From Candidatus Fermentibacterota bacterium (GTDB lineage: Bacteria > Fermentibacterota > Fermentibacteria > Fermentibacterales > Fermentibacteraceae), in the NCBI GenBank assembly GCA_012523605.1, contig JAAYTY010000066.1, positions 1-5,510 on the forward strand: a stretch of 5,510 bases of DNA. Reading direction: 5' to 3'. Positions 5,484 through 5,510 of this stretch are shown in pieces. Under the pieces are notes generated by a model that was given only the letters and a program-made list of their open reading frames with translations, did not search any database and was not told where the DNA came from. Made by a program: the position numbers and the translations under genes. Every line of letters starts with the position of its first letter. Within the stretch, counting starts at the first letter, position 1.

Positions 5484-5510
5484 GAGGCGGCCTTCTGCAG
5501 AGGGATTATC

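Overview
The window is dense, GC-rich bacterial DNA with very short intergenic gaps. Coding regions mix G/C-ending codons with frequent AGG/AGA arginine and ATA isoleucine codons. Starts include ATG and GTG, usually behind purine-rich Shine-Dalgarno sites. This style fits an uncultured GC-rich Gram-negative lineage, perhaps of the FCB group (Fermentibacteria or Eisenbacteria type). That placement is an impression from codon style only; no taxonomic marker gene is present.

Layout. (1) At the left edge, on the minus strand and cut by the window, is the N-terminal 72 residues of a macro-domain ADP-ribose hydrolase (1-218). It is divergent from what follows. (2) A plus-strand run of four tightly packed genes (275-2896) encodes an ABC-2 type ATPase, its six-helix permease, a small His-rich putative lipoprotein with a C-terminal membrane helix, and a membrane-anchored protein with TPR-like helices. 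The first two junctions are 4-nt ATGA overlaps and the third is a 5-nt gap. (3) A minus-strand GNAT acetyltransferase with a second, degenerate GNAT-like half (2862-3698) overlaps the end of that operon tail to tail. (4) A 93-bp divergent intergenic region follows. (5) Two tandem plus-strand genes encode single-domain cyclic-nucleotide-binding proteins that lack a DNA-binding domain (3792-4322 and 4348-4872). (6) A minus-strand XTP/dITP pyrophosphatase of the RdgB/HAM1 family (4842-5471) again overlaps its convergent neighbour at the 3' ends.

How they work together. The ATPase and permease should form one exporter. The His-rich protein and the TPR-like protein are translationally linked to it and are its most likely accessory subunits; a metal-related role is suggested only by the histidines. 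The tandem cNMP-binding proteins look like paralogues that could pair as sensors, with their output partner elsewhere. The macro-domain protein and RdgB both process unusual nucleotides or nucleotide derivatives but are not in one operon. No tRNA, rRNA, CRISPR array, insertion sequence or convincing intrinsic terminator was seen.
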